The notes below the pieces were generated by a model, which saw only the letters and a list, made by a program, of their open reading frames with translations, was not told the origin of the DNA and ran no database searches. 64,000 bases of DNA from Sphingomonas sp. Leaf34 (lineage in GTDB: Bacteria; Pseudomonadota; Alphaproteobacteria; Sphingomonadales; Sphingomonadaceae). Below, in pieces: positions 31,310 through 40,012 of this stretch. The position numbers and the translations under genes are program-made. Within the stretch, counting starts at the first letter, position 1, and every line of letters starts with the position of its first letter. The stretch lies in assembly GCF_001421805.1 (NCBI RefSeq), contig NZ_LMLC01000005.1:1-64000 (forward strand), in the 5' to 3' direction.

Positions 31310-31825
31310 GTCCGGTAAAGTTTATTGCAGCCTCTGAACTTGATGATGCCTGTTGGAATGTCGCCAGCGTAGCGTTGGTCGCGCGAGTTTGCGCATCGCC
31401 CAAGATAAAACCTGTCACTATACTTGGCCAGTAAACGTCGCGGGCGCCTGCCGGCAGAGCGAGGTCGCGGTCACGCCCTGCGCACATGCGCGCCGCAGCT
31501 GTTGTCGCGACGTCGTCGTGGCGAGAGGATTGACCGGACGGTCGGCATGGGTCGCATCATGCGGAGACGGAGCGCTGTTCCTCCACATCATCGATATCGC
31601 GGTCGACCCCTAGCATCACGGTCACGGGAAGGTGATCGTTGCGACGCTGATGGCGCACATCGACGCCAACGTGGCGGCGGAGGCCATGTCCGTCCCATCG
31701 CGAACGGGATCTGAACCCGTCGCGCCACGGGTGCAGCAAGCCGGACTCGATGCTGTGGCCGTAGCGGGAAAGCGGTCAGCCTGTTGCAGGCTTTGATAGG
31801 CGACACGGGTTGGAGGGCGCGCCGC

Positions 31826-31978
31826 TCAACGCCCGCCGAAGCCGTCCCGGAAGCCATGCTCAAAGTCGCGAACAGCGTCTTTCACGCCGGTATAGTTTGT
31901 GATCGCCACAAGAACGACGACGGCCGCAATCAAGAGGTGCCTTCTTCCGGCTCGGCGACGGTCATCGGTAGCGTTCAT
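31826..31978 (-). CDS. Small membrane protein (50 residues), function unknown
   Basis: ATG at 31978 has AGGA 8 nt upstream and opens a 50-codon frame. The N-terminus is basic (DDRRRAGRRH), followed by one hydrophobic segment (LLIAAVVVLVAITNY) and a polar end DFEHGFRDGFGGR. The GF-x-DG-type ending after a single span recalls small uncharacterised sphingomonad proteins. A longer frame stops 11 nt upstream of the ATG, so a two-gene unit is possible, but that frame is not convincing. It is the only credible gene in this gene-poor stretch. Confidence 0.5.
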   Translation of the reverse strand: MNATDDRRRAGRRHLLIAAVVVLVAITNYTGVKDAVRDFEHGFRDGFGGR

Positions 31979-32280
31979 GCGATTGTTCCTCATTGGTAGA
32001 CCACCCTAGTGTGCGCCGGCGTCGGATCGGGGGCAACCGAAACGACGCGTCGGCGCGCGGGCGCAAGACGTCGGACGAGTATCATGAAGCCCAGCCAGAC
32101 CATCCGCGGCCGACATAGCGTTTTGCCGCATGCAGAAATAAGAATCCAATCATCATTCGACGTTCGGACATGCGCCATCAATCGCAGTTCGCACCACCAC
32201 GGTACAACGCGGCGCTTTGTCCGAAATATTTGGAGTTCCCGCCATTTAGGCAAATAATGGCTTAGAGAGTAGGGCCCGAG

Positions 32281-32340
32281 ATAGCACCTCTATATTCTAA
32301 AATGTAAAAGTATTTTTTGAGTCTACACGATAGCTCATCA
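32281..32340. other. AT-rich patch (about 30% GC)
   Basis: Eighteen of 60 bases are G or C, against roughly two thirds in the flanking genes. The patch includes an A/T-rich core with TATTTTTTGAG. It could be a remnant of foreign DNA or a promoter or replication-related sequence; no gene start nearby makes use of it. Confidence 0.6.
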
Positions 32341-32539
32341 TCAAATACACCGCATTTTGTATGAGCCAGCTGGTCGTCAGACATGGAGAAGACAGACCAC
32401 TAGCAATTTTACGCTCGGACATCGAAGAAACGATGGAACGAACATTGCCCCGGATATGCTGATTGGCGTGGTGAATATGACCCGGCCGCCGACGATCTAT
32501 TCCGATGCTCGCGGACAAGACCCGACGCGGGTCAGTTCG

Positions 32540-32748
32540 GTCGGATCCAGGGAGTCTTTACAGTCCCCGACAGGCACCCTTGCGATCACGACCCACGCTT
32601 TGGCCTGAGGTCCGATCGGAGATTGCGTCGCGCGCTGTCGCCCGCAATCAACGATCCCGGGACGTCAATCACCGTCGTCGAAGCCGGAACGCGCGTACTC
32701 GCGGCCGATTCGAGACAAGCCGGTCCCGCGACTGTCGCACCGGCGTAG
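32540..32748 (+). pseudogene. DUF2254 protein fragment
   Basis: The plus strand reads DHDPRFGL at 32584-32607 and ALSPAINDPGTSITVVEAG from 32632, which are the signature of DUF2254 membrane proteins. Between them the expected EIASRA lies in another frame at 32619-32636, so two compensating indels are present. A TAG stops the frame at 32746 soon after. The N-terminal membrane half is absent. The wording differs from the intact DUF2254 gene at 44.6-46.0 kb (ALSPGVNDPFT), so it is a different paralogue, not a recent copy. The left edge is uncertain. Confidence 0.65.
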
Positions 32749-33141
32749 CCTATGCCCGGCCTGGCCTTTGCAGGAGATGCTGACACGACCAACCCGATCG
32801 CTGGGGGTGGCGCTGGCGCAACTTATTGGCAGTATTCGCAGTCGGCAGCGCTGCACCGCTGGGCGACCTTGGACGGCTGCTCGAGACCATATGCGCGCGC
32901 CGTCACTGCCTGTTCGTACGAACAGAGGTACGCACAATGCGCCGACCGCACCTCCGTCGCTGCGCGCGTGATGCGGGGCGGGCGGCATAGTTGGTCGGTC
33001 GTTAGCAACGAGGTGATGTGGACGTGCCTGTCCCGCCACAAGCGGTGATCCGGCGGGCAGACGCTGTTCCCAGGGGACGGAGTGGCATCTCGCCTGATAA
33101 CGAGTTGGCGCCGACAGCGCGCCTTGCATATAGCCGGGGCC

Positions 33142-33738
33142 ATGCCATTTATTTCGCACGCCTCATCCCGCCTCGTCCTCGCCGCGATCCTGCCGCTACT
33201 CACTGCTCTGCTGCCGGCGACCGCAGCGGCGAACCCAGCGCAGAAGCCGCGTCCCGCAGGACAGGCCAATGCCAAGACGGATAACACGATAATCGCGTTG
33301 CCGCTGAACCCCGTGGTACCGGCAGCGCAACGGCGGTGTTCAACGACGGCACCGTCCGGCTTGGGATCGACGATGCTGCGAGCAGGCTCCAGGGCCAAGC
33401 CGGCAGCAGGCGATGTCGTGCTGGTAAATTATATTGGCTATCTCGCGACGACAGGGGCCGTGTTCGACCAGGGAATGCGGTCTCCTTTGCCAGTTAACGG
33501 CGTGATTCCGGGGTTCTCGCAAGGATTACAGACGATGGCCCGGTCCGGGGTCGCGCGTTTCTGCGTTCCGGCAGCCATGGGGTATGGCGCCCAGGCTTCG
33601 GGGCCTATTCCCGCCAATTCCGATCTCGTCTTCCAGGTCGAATTGCTGGACTTCAAGACGGCTGCCGAGGTCGAGGGCATGAACCGCGACGAAGCCGCCC
33701 AACCTGCGGCGCAGAAGGATGCGCCACCCCAACCATAA
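33142..33738 (+). CDS. Secreted FKBP-type peptidyl-prolyl isomerase
   Basis: A 198-residue exported FKBP. Residues 1-28 form a Sec signal (LVLAAILPLLTALLPATAAA). The FKBP domain occupies about residues 85-180: VLVNYIGYL, FDQGMRSPLPVNGVIPGFSQ, and VPAAMGYGAQASGPIPANSD are the active-site strands and flap, and it ends LVFQVELLDF. A Gln/Ala/Pro tail follows. It presumably folds envelope proteins. It starts at ATG 33142 and faces the Mrp operon convergently. Confidence 0.9.
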   Translation: MPFISHASSRLVLAAILPLLTALLPATAAANPAQKPRPAGQANAKTDNTIIALPLNPVVPAAQRRCSTTAPSGLGSTMLRAGSRAKPAAGDVVLVNYIGYLATTGAVFDQGMRSPLPVNGVIPGFSQGLQTMARSGVARFCVPAAMGYGAQASGPIPANSDLVFQVELLDFKTAAEVEGMNRDEAAQPAAQKDAPPQP

Positions 33739-33923
33739 CTCCGCTATTCCGGTCAAAGTCACAAGACAGTCGATCGCGCTACCGGTGCCACAACCTGCGC
33801 CAGGACAGCGCAAGCCACATCGCCGTCCTGCTCCGACGGCACAGATAACGCGTGGTCACTGCATCGTCCGCGCGCACGGCGGTCCGTTGCAGCTGTTCTC
33901 TGGTGAAATGCCTATCGAACGCG

Positions 33924-34337
33924 TCAGCTATTGGCGGTGGAGGCTGGCGTGTTCCGCTTCGGGGCCTCGAACGTCGCCCAGTCGCCATCGCCCTCGGGCC
34001 TTGGCGGCGGGCCGGCGATGCTGTCGGGCTCCACGATCTCCGCGATGCGAAGACGGTGCAGATGAACCTTTGCGATCATGTTCGCCGAGATCGGCGCCGT
34101 GATGAACAGGAACAGCGATATCAACAACTCATGCGCCGTCCAGATGCCGAGCCGGCCGTGAAAATAGACGACCGATGCCAGCAGGAGAGACCCCAGCCCC
34201 AGCGTCGTAGCCTTGGTCGGGCCATGCAATCGCTCCATCGTCGACGGGAGCCGCACGAGTCCCCAGCTGCCGATGAGGACGAAAGTGGCGCCAAGCAGCA
34301 CCAACGCCGTGACGGCGATATCGACAAGCTGGCTCAT
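33924..34337 (-). CDS. mrpG: Mrp Na+/H+ antiporter subunit G
   Basis: MrpG (137 residues) is a small three-span subunit of the hetero-oligomeric Mrp antiporter. GSWGLVRLPSTMERLHGPTKATTLG is cut here to its key part RLPSTMERLHGPTKA, the family hallmark. About 45 polar residues follow the last span. It is the last gene of the operon, and its ATG overlaps the mrpF stop (ATGA). Confidence 0.93.
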   Translation of the reverse strand: MSQLVDIAVTALVLLGATFVLIGSWGLVRLPSTMERLHGPTKATTLGLGSLLLASVVYFHGRLGIWTAHELLISLFLFITAPISANMIAKVHLHRLRIAEIVEPDSIAGPPPRPEGDGDWATFEAPKRNTPASTANS

Positions 34338-34603
34338 TCGACGATGTCCCCGCGCAGGATGAACTTGCAATAGGCGATCGTGCTGACGAAACCGACCATG
34401 GCCAACAGTAGCGCCGCTTCGAAATAGCTCGAGGTCTCGCCGATCATCCCGATCAATATGATCAGCGCGATCGCATTGATGACCATGGTGTCGAGAGCGA
34501 CGATCCGGTCGCCGAGCGCCGGCCCCTTGAGCAGGCGCCATCCGTTGCACAGCAGCGCGAGCGCGACGCACCCCGTCGCGACCTGAAGGGCGATGGCGAT
34601 CAT
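34334..34603 (-). CDS. mrpF: Mrp Na+/H+ antiporter subunit F
   Basis: MrpF (89 residues) is a three-span subunit. LLKGPALGDRIVALD is the conserved loop after the first span and SYFEAALLLAMVGFV the third span. Start and stop overlap mrpE and mrpG by four bases each. Loss of any subunit usually abolishes antiport in studied systems. Confidence 0.93.
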   Translation of the reverse strand: MIAIALQVATGCVALALLCNGWRLLKGPALGDRIVALDTMVINAIALIILIGMIGETSSYFEAALLLAMVGFVSTIAYCKFILRGDIVE

Positions 34604-35091
34604 GCGAACACCCGCTGCAGCCGCGCTTCGTAGCGCGATTTGATCCGGGCAATCTCCGCGTCCGGGTCGTCGACGTCTAGCGCATGGACCAGCAACGAGA
34701 GACCGTCCGCCGAAACGTCGGAGGATACCGTGCCCGGCGTCAGGCTGATCGTGCCTGCCAATACCGTGATGGCCTCGGGTGTCTGCAGGTCGATCGGAAC
34801 GACCAGCCAGCGCGACCGAAGATCGCGGTTGCGGCGAAACAGGATGAGGCGGGCAACCTGGAAATTGGCGACGACGATGTCGAACAGGACGATGCCGACA
34901 TAGCCGATCGCCGCGCGGCCGAACCGGACCCGCGGCCGATCGGGCCAGAAGGGTTCGGTGAACTTGGGCAGGATCAACCCGAACAGCCCGCCGAGTAGGA
35001 AGCCCCCGAGCGTGATCTCGTTGGCCATCAGCAGCCAGACGACGACCAGCATCGCCGACAGAGCGGGGTGCGGCAGGACGCGCTTCATCAT
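34600..35091 (-). CDS. mrpE: Mrp Na+/H+ antiporter subunit E
   Basis: MrpE (163 residues) has two N-terminal spans (PALSAMLVVVWLLMANEITLG region) and a cytoplasmic domain with LAGTISLTPGTVSSDV, the family motif. It begins with two ATG codons; the first (35091) overlaps the mrpD stop as ATGA. Confidence 0.93.
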   Translation of the reverse strand: MMKRVLPHPALSAMLVVVWLLMANEITLGGFLLGGLFGLILPKFTEPFWPDRPRVRFGRAAIGYVGIVLFDIVVANFQVARLILFRRNRDLRSRWLVVPIDLQTPEAITVLAGTISLTPGTVSSDVSADGLSLLVHALDVDDPDAEIARIKSRYEARLQRVFA

Positions 35092-36614
35092 CGGGGGTCT
35101 CTCTGCAGAACGGCAGCGACATAGCGCTCGGGCGCGAAGATCTGTGCGGCGGTCGCCTGGGTCTGTGCGGTCGCCCAGCCGGCGGCCAGCGTCAGCACCG
35201 CGAGCAATGCCACCAGCAGGACAGGCGCGGCGAGTTCGGCGCGCGTCCGGTCGGGGCACGCGATCGTATCGGCATCCTCGGCTGCCGGCTTCCAGAACAG
35301 CGTGCTGCCGCTGCGCGAAAAGCCGATGACACCGATCAGCGTCGTACCGAGCACGGTCGGCCAAATCACGATCCAGGCCGGGGTGCCAGCGGTCGTCTGG
35401 AGGATGAACAGCTTGGCCACGAACCCCGATAGCGGCGGCAGGCCGACCGCGGCGATCGTCGCACCGAGGAACAGCAATCCGATGGCCTGTTGTCCCTCGA
35501 AGCGCGGACTGGGTACGACCGCGTCGCCATATTGACCGCGCCGGCGCAAGGTCACGTCCGCCACCAGGAACAGCGCGGCACCGGCCAGCGTCGCGTGGAA
35601 GAGATAGAAGAGCGCCGCCGCGGTCGTCGCCTGCGTCCAGCACGAAACCGCGAGCAACAGCGTCCCCGTCGATCCCAGGATCGCGAACGCAGCCTGTTCA
35701 CGCATCGCGCGCGCCGCTAGCACCCCGGCAAAGCCGATGACCGCGGTCAGCACGGCCGCAGGCAGCAACCACGGGGCGGGCACCCAGGCCGCCGCCCCCG
35801 CCGCGTCGCCAAAGATCAGCGGCACGGTGCGGATCATCGCATAGACGCCGACCTTGGTCATGATCGCAAACAGCGCGGCGACGACGGGCATCGTCGCGGC
35901 GTAGGTACGCGGCAACCACAGATGGAGCGGCACGACCGCGGCCTTCAGCGCGAAGACGGTAAGCAGAAGCAGCCCGGCGAGGCGGACAAGCCCCTGATCG
36001 GGCGCGCCGAGCACCGCGATCCGCCGCGCGAGATCGGCCATGTTGAGCGTTCCGGTCAGGCCGTAGAGCAGCCCCAGCGCGAGCAGGAATATCGCGGAGC
36101 CGACGATGTTCACGACGACATAGGCGACGCCAGCCTTCAGCCGCGCGCCACCCTGCCCGTGGAGCATCAAGCCGTAGGAGGCGATCAGCAACACCTCGAA
36201 GAACACGAACAGGTTGAACAGGTCGCCGGTCAGGAACGCACCGTTGAGGCCGAGCAGCTGGAAATGAAAGAGCGGATGGAAATGCCAGCCCTTGCGATCG
36301 ACCGCGGTCACGATCGCATGACTCATCACGACGAGCGCAAGGACGGACGCCAGCACCAGCATCATCGCCGACAGGCGGTCGAGCACGAGGACGATACCGA
36401 ACGGTGCGGGCCAGCCGCCGAGCGGATAGGCGCGGATCGCGTCGTCCTGCGCCACGCCGAACAACGCGACCGCGGCGACGAGCAGCGCGACGCACCCGGC
36501 AAGCGAGATCGCCACGCCGACCCGCCGCCGCCGCCGCATCGCGAGCAGCGCGAGCGGCGCGACGACCGCGGGAATCACGACCGGCGCGATGAGGAGATGA
36601 TCGAGCGCGGTCAT
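35088..36614 (-). CDS. mrpD: Mrp Na+/H+ antiporter subunit D
   Basis: MrpD (508 residues) is one of the two proton-pumping-like subunits, homologous to NuoN/NuoM of complex I. About 14 spans; FFEVLLIASYGLMLHG carries the membrane glutamate, and ALKAAVVPLHLWLPRTY the conserved lysine and histidine. Both ends overlap neighbours by four bases. Confidence 0.94.
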   Translation of the reverse strand: MTALDHLLIAPVVIPAVVAPLALLAMRRRRRVGVAISLAGCVALLVAAVALFGVAQDDAIRAYPLGGWPAPFGIVLVLDRLSAMMLVLASVLALVVMSHAIVTAVDRKGWHFHPLFHFQLLGLNGAFLTGDLFNLFVFFEVLLIASYGLMLHGQGGARLKAGVAYVVVNIVGSAIFLLALGLLYGLTGTLNMADLARRIAVLGAPDQGLVRLAGLLLLTVFALKAAVVPLHLWLPRTYAATMPVVAALFAIMTKVGVYAMIRTVPLIFGDAAGAAAWVPAPWLLPAAVLTAVIGFAGVLAARAMREQAAFAILGSTGTLLLAVSCWTQATTAAALFYLFHATLAGAALFLVADVTLRRRGQYGDAVVPSPRFEGQQAIGLLFLGATIAAVGLPPLSGFVAKLFILQTTAGTPAWIVIWPTVLGTTLIGVIGFSRSGSTLFWKPAAEDADTIACPDRTRAELAAPVLLVALLAVLTLAAGWATAQTQATAAQIFAPERYVAAVLQRDPR

Positions 36615-36988
36615 TGCAGGTTTTTCCGGAAATTCGTGTCGTCCGGGGTCTCGGCGGCGTCGGCGATGCCGTCGACCTGGTCCGAACCGCTTTCGAGAAA
36701 GCTGCGCAGCGACAGGATGACGACCAGCGCCGTCATGCCGAAGGTTATGACGATCGCGGTCAGCACGAGCGCCTGTGGCAAGGGGTCGGCATGCTCGATC
36801 ACGTTCTTCGCGAACAACGGCGGCCGATCGATGACCAGCCGACCGATCGCGAACAGGAACAGGTTCACCGCATAGGACAACAATGTCAGCCCGAGCACGA
36901 CCTGGAAGGTGCGACCGCGCAGGCTGAGATACACGCCGCCCGCGGTCAGCACGGTGATCGCGCTGGCTATCAGGAATTCCAGGCTCAT
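36611..36988 (-). CDS. mrpC: Mrp Na+/H+ antiporter subunit C
   Basis: MrpC (125 residues) is the NuoK-like three-span subunit. VVLGLTLLSYAVNLFLFAIG and PLPQALVLTAIVITFGMTAL are its conserved membrane segments. A polar tail of about 25 residues follows. The ATG overlaps the mrpA stop. Confidence 0.94.
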   Translation of the reverse strand: MSLEFLIASAITVLTAGGVYLSLRGRTFQVVLGLTLLSYAVNLFLFAIGRLVIDRPPLFAKNVIEHADPLPQALVLTAIVITFGMTALVVILSLRSFLESGSDQVDGIADAAETPDDTNFRKNLQ

Positions 36989-39828
36989 CGCGTCTGCTCT
37001 CCGTCGATGGCGTCCGTCTCGTCATTGGCCTCGGCGTGGCGCGCGGCACGCTGGGCGACGTGGCTGAGTTGCGCCAGCGCCATCATGACGGCGCCCAGCA
37101 CCACGCACGTCACGCCGACGTCGAACAGCGTCGCGGTCGCCAGTTCGACTTCGCCGATCAGCGGCACGTCGAAATAGCCGAAGCTGCTCGACAGGAACGG
37201 CGCACCGAAGACGAGCGAACCGAGTCCGGTCGCGGCTGCGATCAGGACGCCCGACGCGATCAGCGGATGCTCCCCGATCCGGCGCCGCTCGTCGGTCCAG
37301 TCGAAGCCCGAGGCGAGATACTGGAGCAGAATCGCGATCGCGAACACCAGCGCCGCGATGAAACCGCCGCCCGGCTGATTATGCCCCCGCAGGAAGATGT
37401 ACATGCCGACGAGCAGCGCGAGCGGCATCAGCAACCGCGCCGCCATGACGAACATCATCGGATGGCGCTCGGGCGAATGCGGCAGGTCTTCCCGCCATGC
37501 GCGCAGCCGTCGCCCGGCGACGCCCCGAGCGGCGGGCTCCAGCAGCGCGAAGATCGCCAGCCCCGCAATGCCCAGCACGATGATCTCGCCCAGCGTGTCG
37601 AAGGCGCGGAAATCGACGAGGGTCACGTTCACGACGTTCTTGCCGCCGCCGCCCGAATAGCTGTTCGCCCAATGATAGGACGACACGGTGTCGCGTGTTT
37701 CGCGCGTCATCACCGCCCAGGCGGTCCAGCCGGTGCCGATCCCTGCGACGATGCCGACGACGGCGTCACGGACCTTGCGCGATACGCTCGACAGGCTCGG
37801 CGGCGCCTTGGGCAGGAGGTGGAGCGCCAAGAGCATCAGCAGGATGGTGACGACCTCGACCGCGACCTGGGTCAGCGCGAGGTCGGGCGCCGAAAGGTGG
37901 ACGAAGATGAGCGCGATGACGAGGCCGATGACGCTGATGACGATCAGCGCGAGAAAACGCTGCCGTTGCCGGATGACGACGACCAGCGTGGCCGCGACCA
38001 GCGCGATCCACGCAACGACGGCGACCGGCGAGGCCGGGATCGTCGGCCGGACCCCGCCCGGCAGTCCACCCGGCGTCAGCGCCGCGTCGAAGCCCAGCAC
38101 GATCGCCACCACGAACAGTGCGAGCAGATAGCGTTGCAGCGATCCGGCATGCAGCGCGAGCGTAAACCGGCGCGTACCGCCGACGATCGCCTCCATCGCA
38201 GCGTCGAACATGCGCCGGGCGTCTAGCGCCGCCCGGCCGTCCAAACATGCCGCGATCGGTGCGCGTCGCCAAAGCAGGAGGGCACCGATCGCGACCGCGG
38301 CCACACTCATCGCAAGTGCCGGATTGATGCCGTGCCAGAGCGCCAGGTCCAGCGAGGGTGCAGGGCCACCGACCACCGCGCCGGCCGCAGCCGCGACGAG
38401 CGGCCCGGCGACCGTCATCGGCAGCAGACCCAGCGCGAGCGCAATCAGTACGAGTATCGCCGGCGGCGCCAACATCGCCATGTTCGGGTCGTGCGGCGCG
38501 GCAACCTCGCCGGTGCGGCGTGTGCCGAAGAACAGGCCGGTGGCATAGCGCAGCGAATAGGCAACCGACAGGACGGCCGCGATCGTCGCCAGCAGCGGCA
38601 CGACGAGGGCCTGACCCGCAAAGACGGTATGCGCGCTTTGCTCGAGCATCATCTCCTTCGAGATAAACCCACCAAGCGGCGGCAGTCCCGCCATCGCCGC
38701 GACCGCGAGCGTCCCCAGCGTCGCGGTGATCGGCATCAGCGCGGCCAGCCCGCCGAGCCGGCGGATGTCGCGCGTGCCCGTCTCGTGATCGACAATGCCC
38801 GCGTTCATGAACAGCGCCGCCTTGAAGGCCGCATGGTTGAGGATGTGGAAGATCGCGGCGGTCGCGGCGGCGGGCGTGCCGAAGCCGAGCAGCATCACCA
38901 TCAGCCCGAGCTGGCTTATCGTCGAATAGGCCAGGATCGCCTTGAGATCGTCCCGGAACAGCGCGACTGCCGCGCCGAAGATCATCGTGACCAGGCCGGT
39001 CGAGGCGACGATGTAGAACCAGGGCTCGGTCCCCGCGAGCACCGGCCAGAGCCGCGCCAGCAGGAACACGCCGGCCTTCACCATCGTCGCAGAGTGCAGA
39101 TAGGCGCTGACCGGGGTCGGGGCAGCCATGGCGTGCGGCAACCAGAAGTGAAACGGGAACTGCGCCGACTTGGTGAAGGCGCCCAGCAGCACGAGCACGA
39201 GGATCACGGGATAGAGCGGCGAGGCCTGGACCTGGTCGACGCGACCGAGGATCGTCGAAAGCTCGTAGGACCCCGCCGCCTGGCCGAGCAGTAGCATGCC
39301 GCCAATCAGCGCGAGCCCGCCACCGCCCGTGATCGTCAGCGCCATGCGCGCGCCTTGGCGGGCATCGGCGCAATCGCGCCAGAACCCGATGAGCAGGAAC
39401 GACGACAGACTGGTCAATTCCCAGAAGACGAGCATCAACAGGATGTTGCTCGACAGCGCGATACCGACCATCGCCCCCTGGAACAGCATCAGGCATGACA
39501 GGAACCGCCCCGTCGCCTCGCTCTTCGCAAGATACCCCTGCGCATAGATCACGACCAGCAGGCCGATGCCGAGGATCAGCCCCGCGAACAGCAACCCCAA
39601 CGGATCGAGCCAGAGGTCCAGATTCAGCCCAAGCGCCGGCACCCAGCCGATCCGCGTGACCATCGGCGTCCCCGCAAGCACGGCCGGCGCCGCGACCAGC
39701 AGCACGACCAGCCCCGCCGCGCTCGCCCCTGCCGCGATTGCCATGTGGACCCGGCGCGACGTGCGCGCGCAAAGCGCCAACAGCGCCGCGGCAGCGAACG
39801 GCAATAGCAGCAGGGCCATCAGGGCCAT
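36985..39828 (-). CDS. mrpA: Mrp Na+/H+ antiporter subunit A fused to B
   Basis: A 947-residue fusion. Residues 1-770 are MrpA, the NuoL-like subunit (FWELTSLSSFLLIGFW with the membrane Glu, HFWLPHAMAAPTPVSAYLH). The last about 150 residues are the MnhB domain (GHNQPGGGFIAALVFAIAI). The A-B fusion is the form called PhaAB in rhizobia and is usual in proteobacteria. GGAG precedes the ATG at 39828. First gene of the six-gene operon that exports Na+ or K+ in exchange for protons at alkaline pH. Confidence 0.95.
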   Translation of the reverse strand: MALMALLLLPFAAAALLALCARTSRRVHMAIAAGASAAGLVVLLVAAPAVLAGTPMVTRIGWVPALGLNLDLWLDPLGLLFAGLILGIGLLVVIYAQGYLAKSEATGRFLSCLMLFQGAMVGIALSSNILLMLVFWELTSLSSFLLIGFWRDCADARQGARMALTITGGGGLALIGGMLLLGQAAGSYELSTILGRVDQVQASPLYPVILVLVLLGAFTKSAQFPFHFWLPHAMAAPTPVSAYLHSATMVKAGVFLLARLWPVLAGTEPWFYIVASTGLVTMIFGAAVALFRDDLKAILAYSTISQLGLMVMLLGFGTPAAATAAIFHILNHAAFKAALFMNAGIVDHETGTRDIRRLGGLAALMPITATLGTLAVAAMAGLPPLGGFISKEMMLEQSAHTVFAGQALVVPLLATIAAVLSVAYSLRYATGLFFGTRRTGEVAAPHDPNMAMLAPPAILVLIALALGLLPMTVAGPLVAAAAGAVVGGPAPSLDLALWHGINPALAMSVAAVAIGALLLWRRAPIAACLDGRAALDARRMFDAAMEAIVGGTRRFTLALHAGSLQRYLLALFVVAIVLGFDAALTPGGLPGGVRPTIPASPVAVVAWIALVAATLVVVIRQRQRFLALIVISVIGLVIALIFVHLSAPDLALTQVAVEVVTILLMLLALHLLPKAPPSLSSVSRKVRDAVVGIVAGIGTGWTAWAVMTRETRDTVSSYHWANSYSGGGGKNVVNVTLVDFRAFDTLGEIIVLGIAGLAIFALLEPAARGVAGRRLRAWREDLPHSPERHPMMFVMAARLLMPLALLVGMYIFLRGHNQPGGGFIAALVFAIAILLQYLASGFDWTDERRRIGEHPLIASGVLIAAATGLGSLVFGAPFLSSSFGYFDVPLIGEVELATATLFDVGVTCVVLGAVMMALAQLSHVAQRAARHAEANDETDAIDGEQTR

Positions 39829-40012
39829 CGTCAATTCTCCAGAGGCCGTGAGGCTCGTCCTTGCACGGTCCACGCCCCTGGGTCGACGCTCTCAACCAGA
39901 AACCTGAACGTACGTTCATTCAAGGCGATGATATCTGCATCACGTTTTAGCAAGGAGAGCGCATTTCCGCGTCAGGCGAACGGCGCTAAGGAACCGGCAT
40001 TGGAGAAACCGG

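Larger units (their letters stand above)
30956..33141. other. 2.2-kb gene-poor, degenerate region
   Basis: No full-length gene is visible between lolC and the FKBP gene. It contains a possible hairpin terminator, one small membrane ORF (31826-31978), a 30% GC patch (32281-32340), a 25-bp sequence shared with 54.0 kb and a DUF2254 fragment near 32.6 kb. The long frames on both strands are arginine- and proline-rich chance frames. It looks like an old insertion or deletion junction. Confidence 0.6.

Noticed and set aside
31690..31725. tRNA-like T arm (ACGGG, 7-nt loop, CCCGT) on the minus strand
   Set aside because: The loop lacks the conserved A58, and no anticodon arm, D arm or matching acceptor stem is present.
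31557..31739. 60-codon minus-strand frame
   Set aside because: No ribosome site, arginine- and histidine-rich composition, no hydrophobic or conserved segment.
31990..32253. 87-codon minus-strand frame ending 11 nt before the 50-residue ORF
   Set aside because: Could be an operon partner, but no start has a ribosome site and the sequence looks like mixed relics, including the 25-bp shared repeat.
37766..39919. 717-codon minus-strand frame in mrpA
   Set aside because: Alternate frame of mrpA; only the 947-residue frame has membrane segments and Mrp motifs.
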